A stretch of DNA of 32,228 nucleotides, taken from assembly GCA_023431045.1 (NCBI GenBank), contig JAEYXZ010000029.1, positions 1-32,228 of the forward strand, written 5' to 3'. Positions within the stretch are counted from its first letter, which is position 1; each line of letters opens with the position of its first letter. Made by a program: the position numbers and the translations under genes. This stretch comes from Bacillota bacterium (GTDB lineage: Bacteria; Bacillota_I; Bacilli_A; Acholeplasmatales; Acholeplasmataceae). Below the pieces are notes generated by a model. That model saw only the letters and a program-made list of their open reading frames with translations. It was not told the origin of the DNA and made no database searches. Shown piece by piece: positions 31,760 through 32,228 of the stretch.

Positions 31760-32228
31760 TCATACTTCATAACGAATTGCATTTAAAACTGGAATATGGG
31801 CAAGTTCAGTCGGAATGATATTCTTTCCAAGGGTGATAAAGCTTGCAGAAATCGACCTAAAATAATCTCTTTCAACTGTATCAATTCCCCCTTCTGGACC
31901 AATCAAAACGACATATTCTACATTTTTATTTTGGTTAATAAACTGACTTAGTGTCGCTACTTTTTCATCTTCATCACAAACTCCAAGAATTTGATTTTGT
32001 GATAGTTTTAAATCTTTAATATGTGACAAAAACGAAATTTCAGGTAAATCAGATCGTTTTGCTAGTTCAGCAGCTTCCATACTGATTTTTTTAAGTCGGC
32101 TTAGTTTGTGTTCGATATTAGCAAGTTTTGCAATACTTCTTTTCATTTGTACAAAAATAATTCTCTTTGCGCCAAAAAGCGGTGCGTATTTTGTCCCATC
32201 ATCAATCTTATCGCCTTTAGGAAGACCT
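31760..32228 (-). CDS. rsmE: 16S rRNA (uracil(1498)-N3)-methyltransferase, 5' end missing
   Basis: A SPOUT-fold SAM methyltransferase that modifies U1498 of 16S rRNA. Only the C-terminal ~155 residues are in the window. Reading beyond ATG 32146 in the same frame gives GLPKGDKIDDGTKYAPLFGA, the usual RsmE block, so that ATG is internal and the gene continues off the right edge. The knot region is YVVLIGPEGGIDTVERDYF and TLGKNIIPTELAHIPVLNAIRYE. The usual LRTETA reads IPTELA. The stop is TGA, 9 bases from the rpsU promoter -35. Confidence 0.9.
   Translation of the reverse strand, partial: GLPKGDKIDDGTKYAPLFGAKRIIFVQMKRSIAKLANIEHKLSRLKKISMEAAELAKRSDLPEISFLSHIKDLKLSQNQILGVCDEDEKVATLSQFINQNKNVEYVVLIGPEGGIDTVERDYFRSISASFITLGKNIIPTELAHIPVLNAIRYEV

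Noticed and set aside
32146..32146. ATG 32146 as the true rsmE start
   Set aside because: The frame continues upstream to the window edge with RsmE-like residues, so this is an internal Met.
1..32228. Insertion sequence, prophage or CRISPR array
   Set aside because: No transposase, integrase, phage structural gene or regularly spaced direct repeats were seen on either strand.

Overview
The window is AT-rich DNA, packed with genes mostly on the minus strand. The single-gene Gly-tRNA synthetase, DegV, DUF1836, TrmK and the rpoD-dnaG-glyS-recO-era-cdd-ybeY-phoH series point to a low-GC Gram-positive lineage. My best guess is an Acholeplasma-like Mollicute or close relative; that assignment rests on gene content and overall look, not on a search. 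At least eight genes end in TGA, several within ATGA overlaps, and Trp is TGG, so UGA is a stop codon here, unlike in Mycoplasma.

Left edge (1-1990): a consensus promoter drives a c-di-GMP-I (GEMM-I) riboswitch that reads leftward out of the window. Next to it is a two-gene GntR/UTRA regulator operon with its own terminator, then tRNA-Ser(GGA).

Region 1987-8961: ptsI (PTS Enzyme I) lies directly downstream of a three-gene SMC/MksBEF-Wadjet-like operon (jetA, jetB, jetC). The DNA-cutting subunit JetD is absent and ptsI occupies its usual place. jetC has an in-frame TAA near its middle, with recognisable coding sequence on both sides.

Region 9090-10890: divergent from jetA is a cation/proton antiporter gene with an in-frame TGA at codon 53, followed by a small PII-like protein gene. 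Two neighbouring operons therefore each carry one nonsense codon in an otherwise open frame.

Region 10894-19190: an RibD/DHFR-like reductase, a DEAD-box helicase with a DbpA-type RNA-binding tail, and a permease-less fructose-type PTS EIIA/EIIB pair co-transcribed with a DsbA/FrnE-like protein that has lost its CxxC. These are followed by a GNAT acetyltransferase with a short QueG, an aldo/keto reductase, DUF1836-DegV, and a membrane-anchored alpha/beta hydrolase with Thr in place of the nucleophile Ser.

Region 19313-23112: tRNA-Arg(TCT) and a heterodimeric ABC exporter with one degenerate ATP site.

Region 23117-32228: a housekeeping 'macromolecular synthesis' operon running phoH-ybeY-cdd-era-recO-glyS-dnaG-rpoD-trmK, preceded by rpsU with its own promoter and terminator, and the 3' part of rsmE at the right edge. 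No insertion sequence, CRISPR array, rRNA or prophage was seen.
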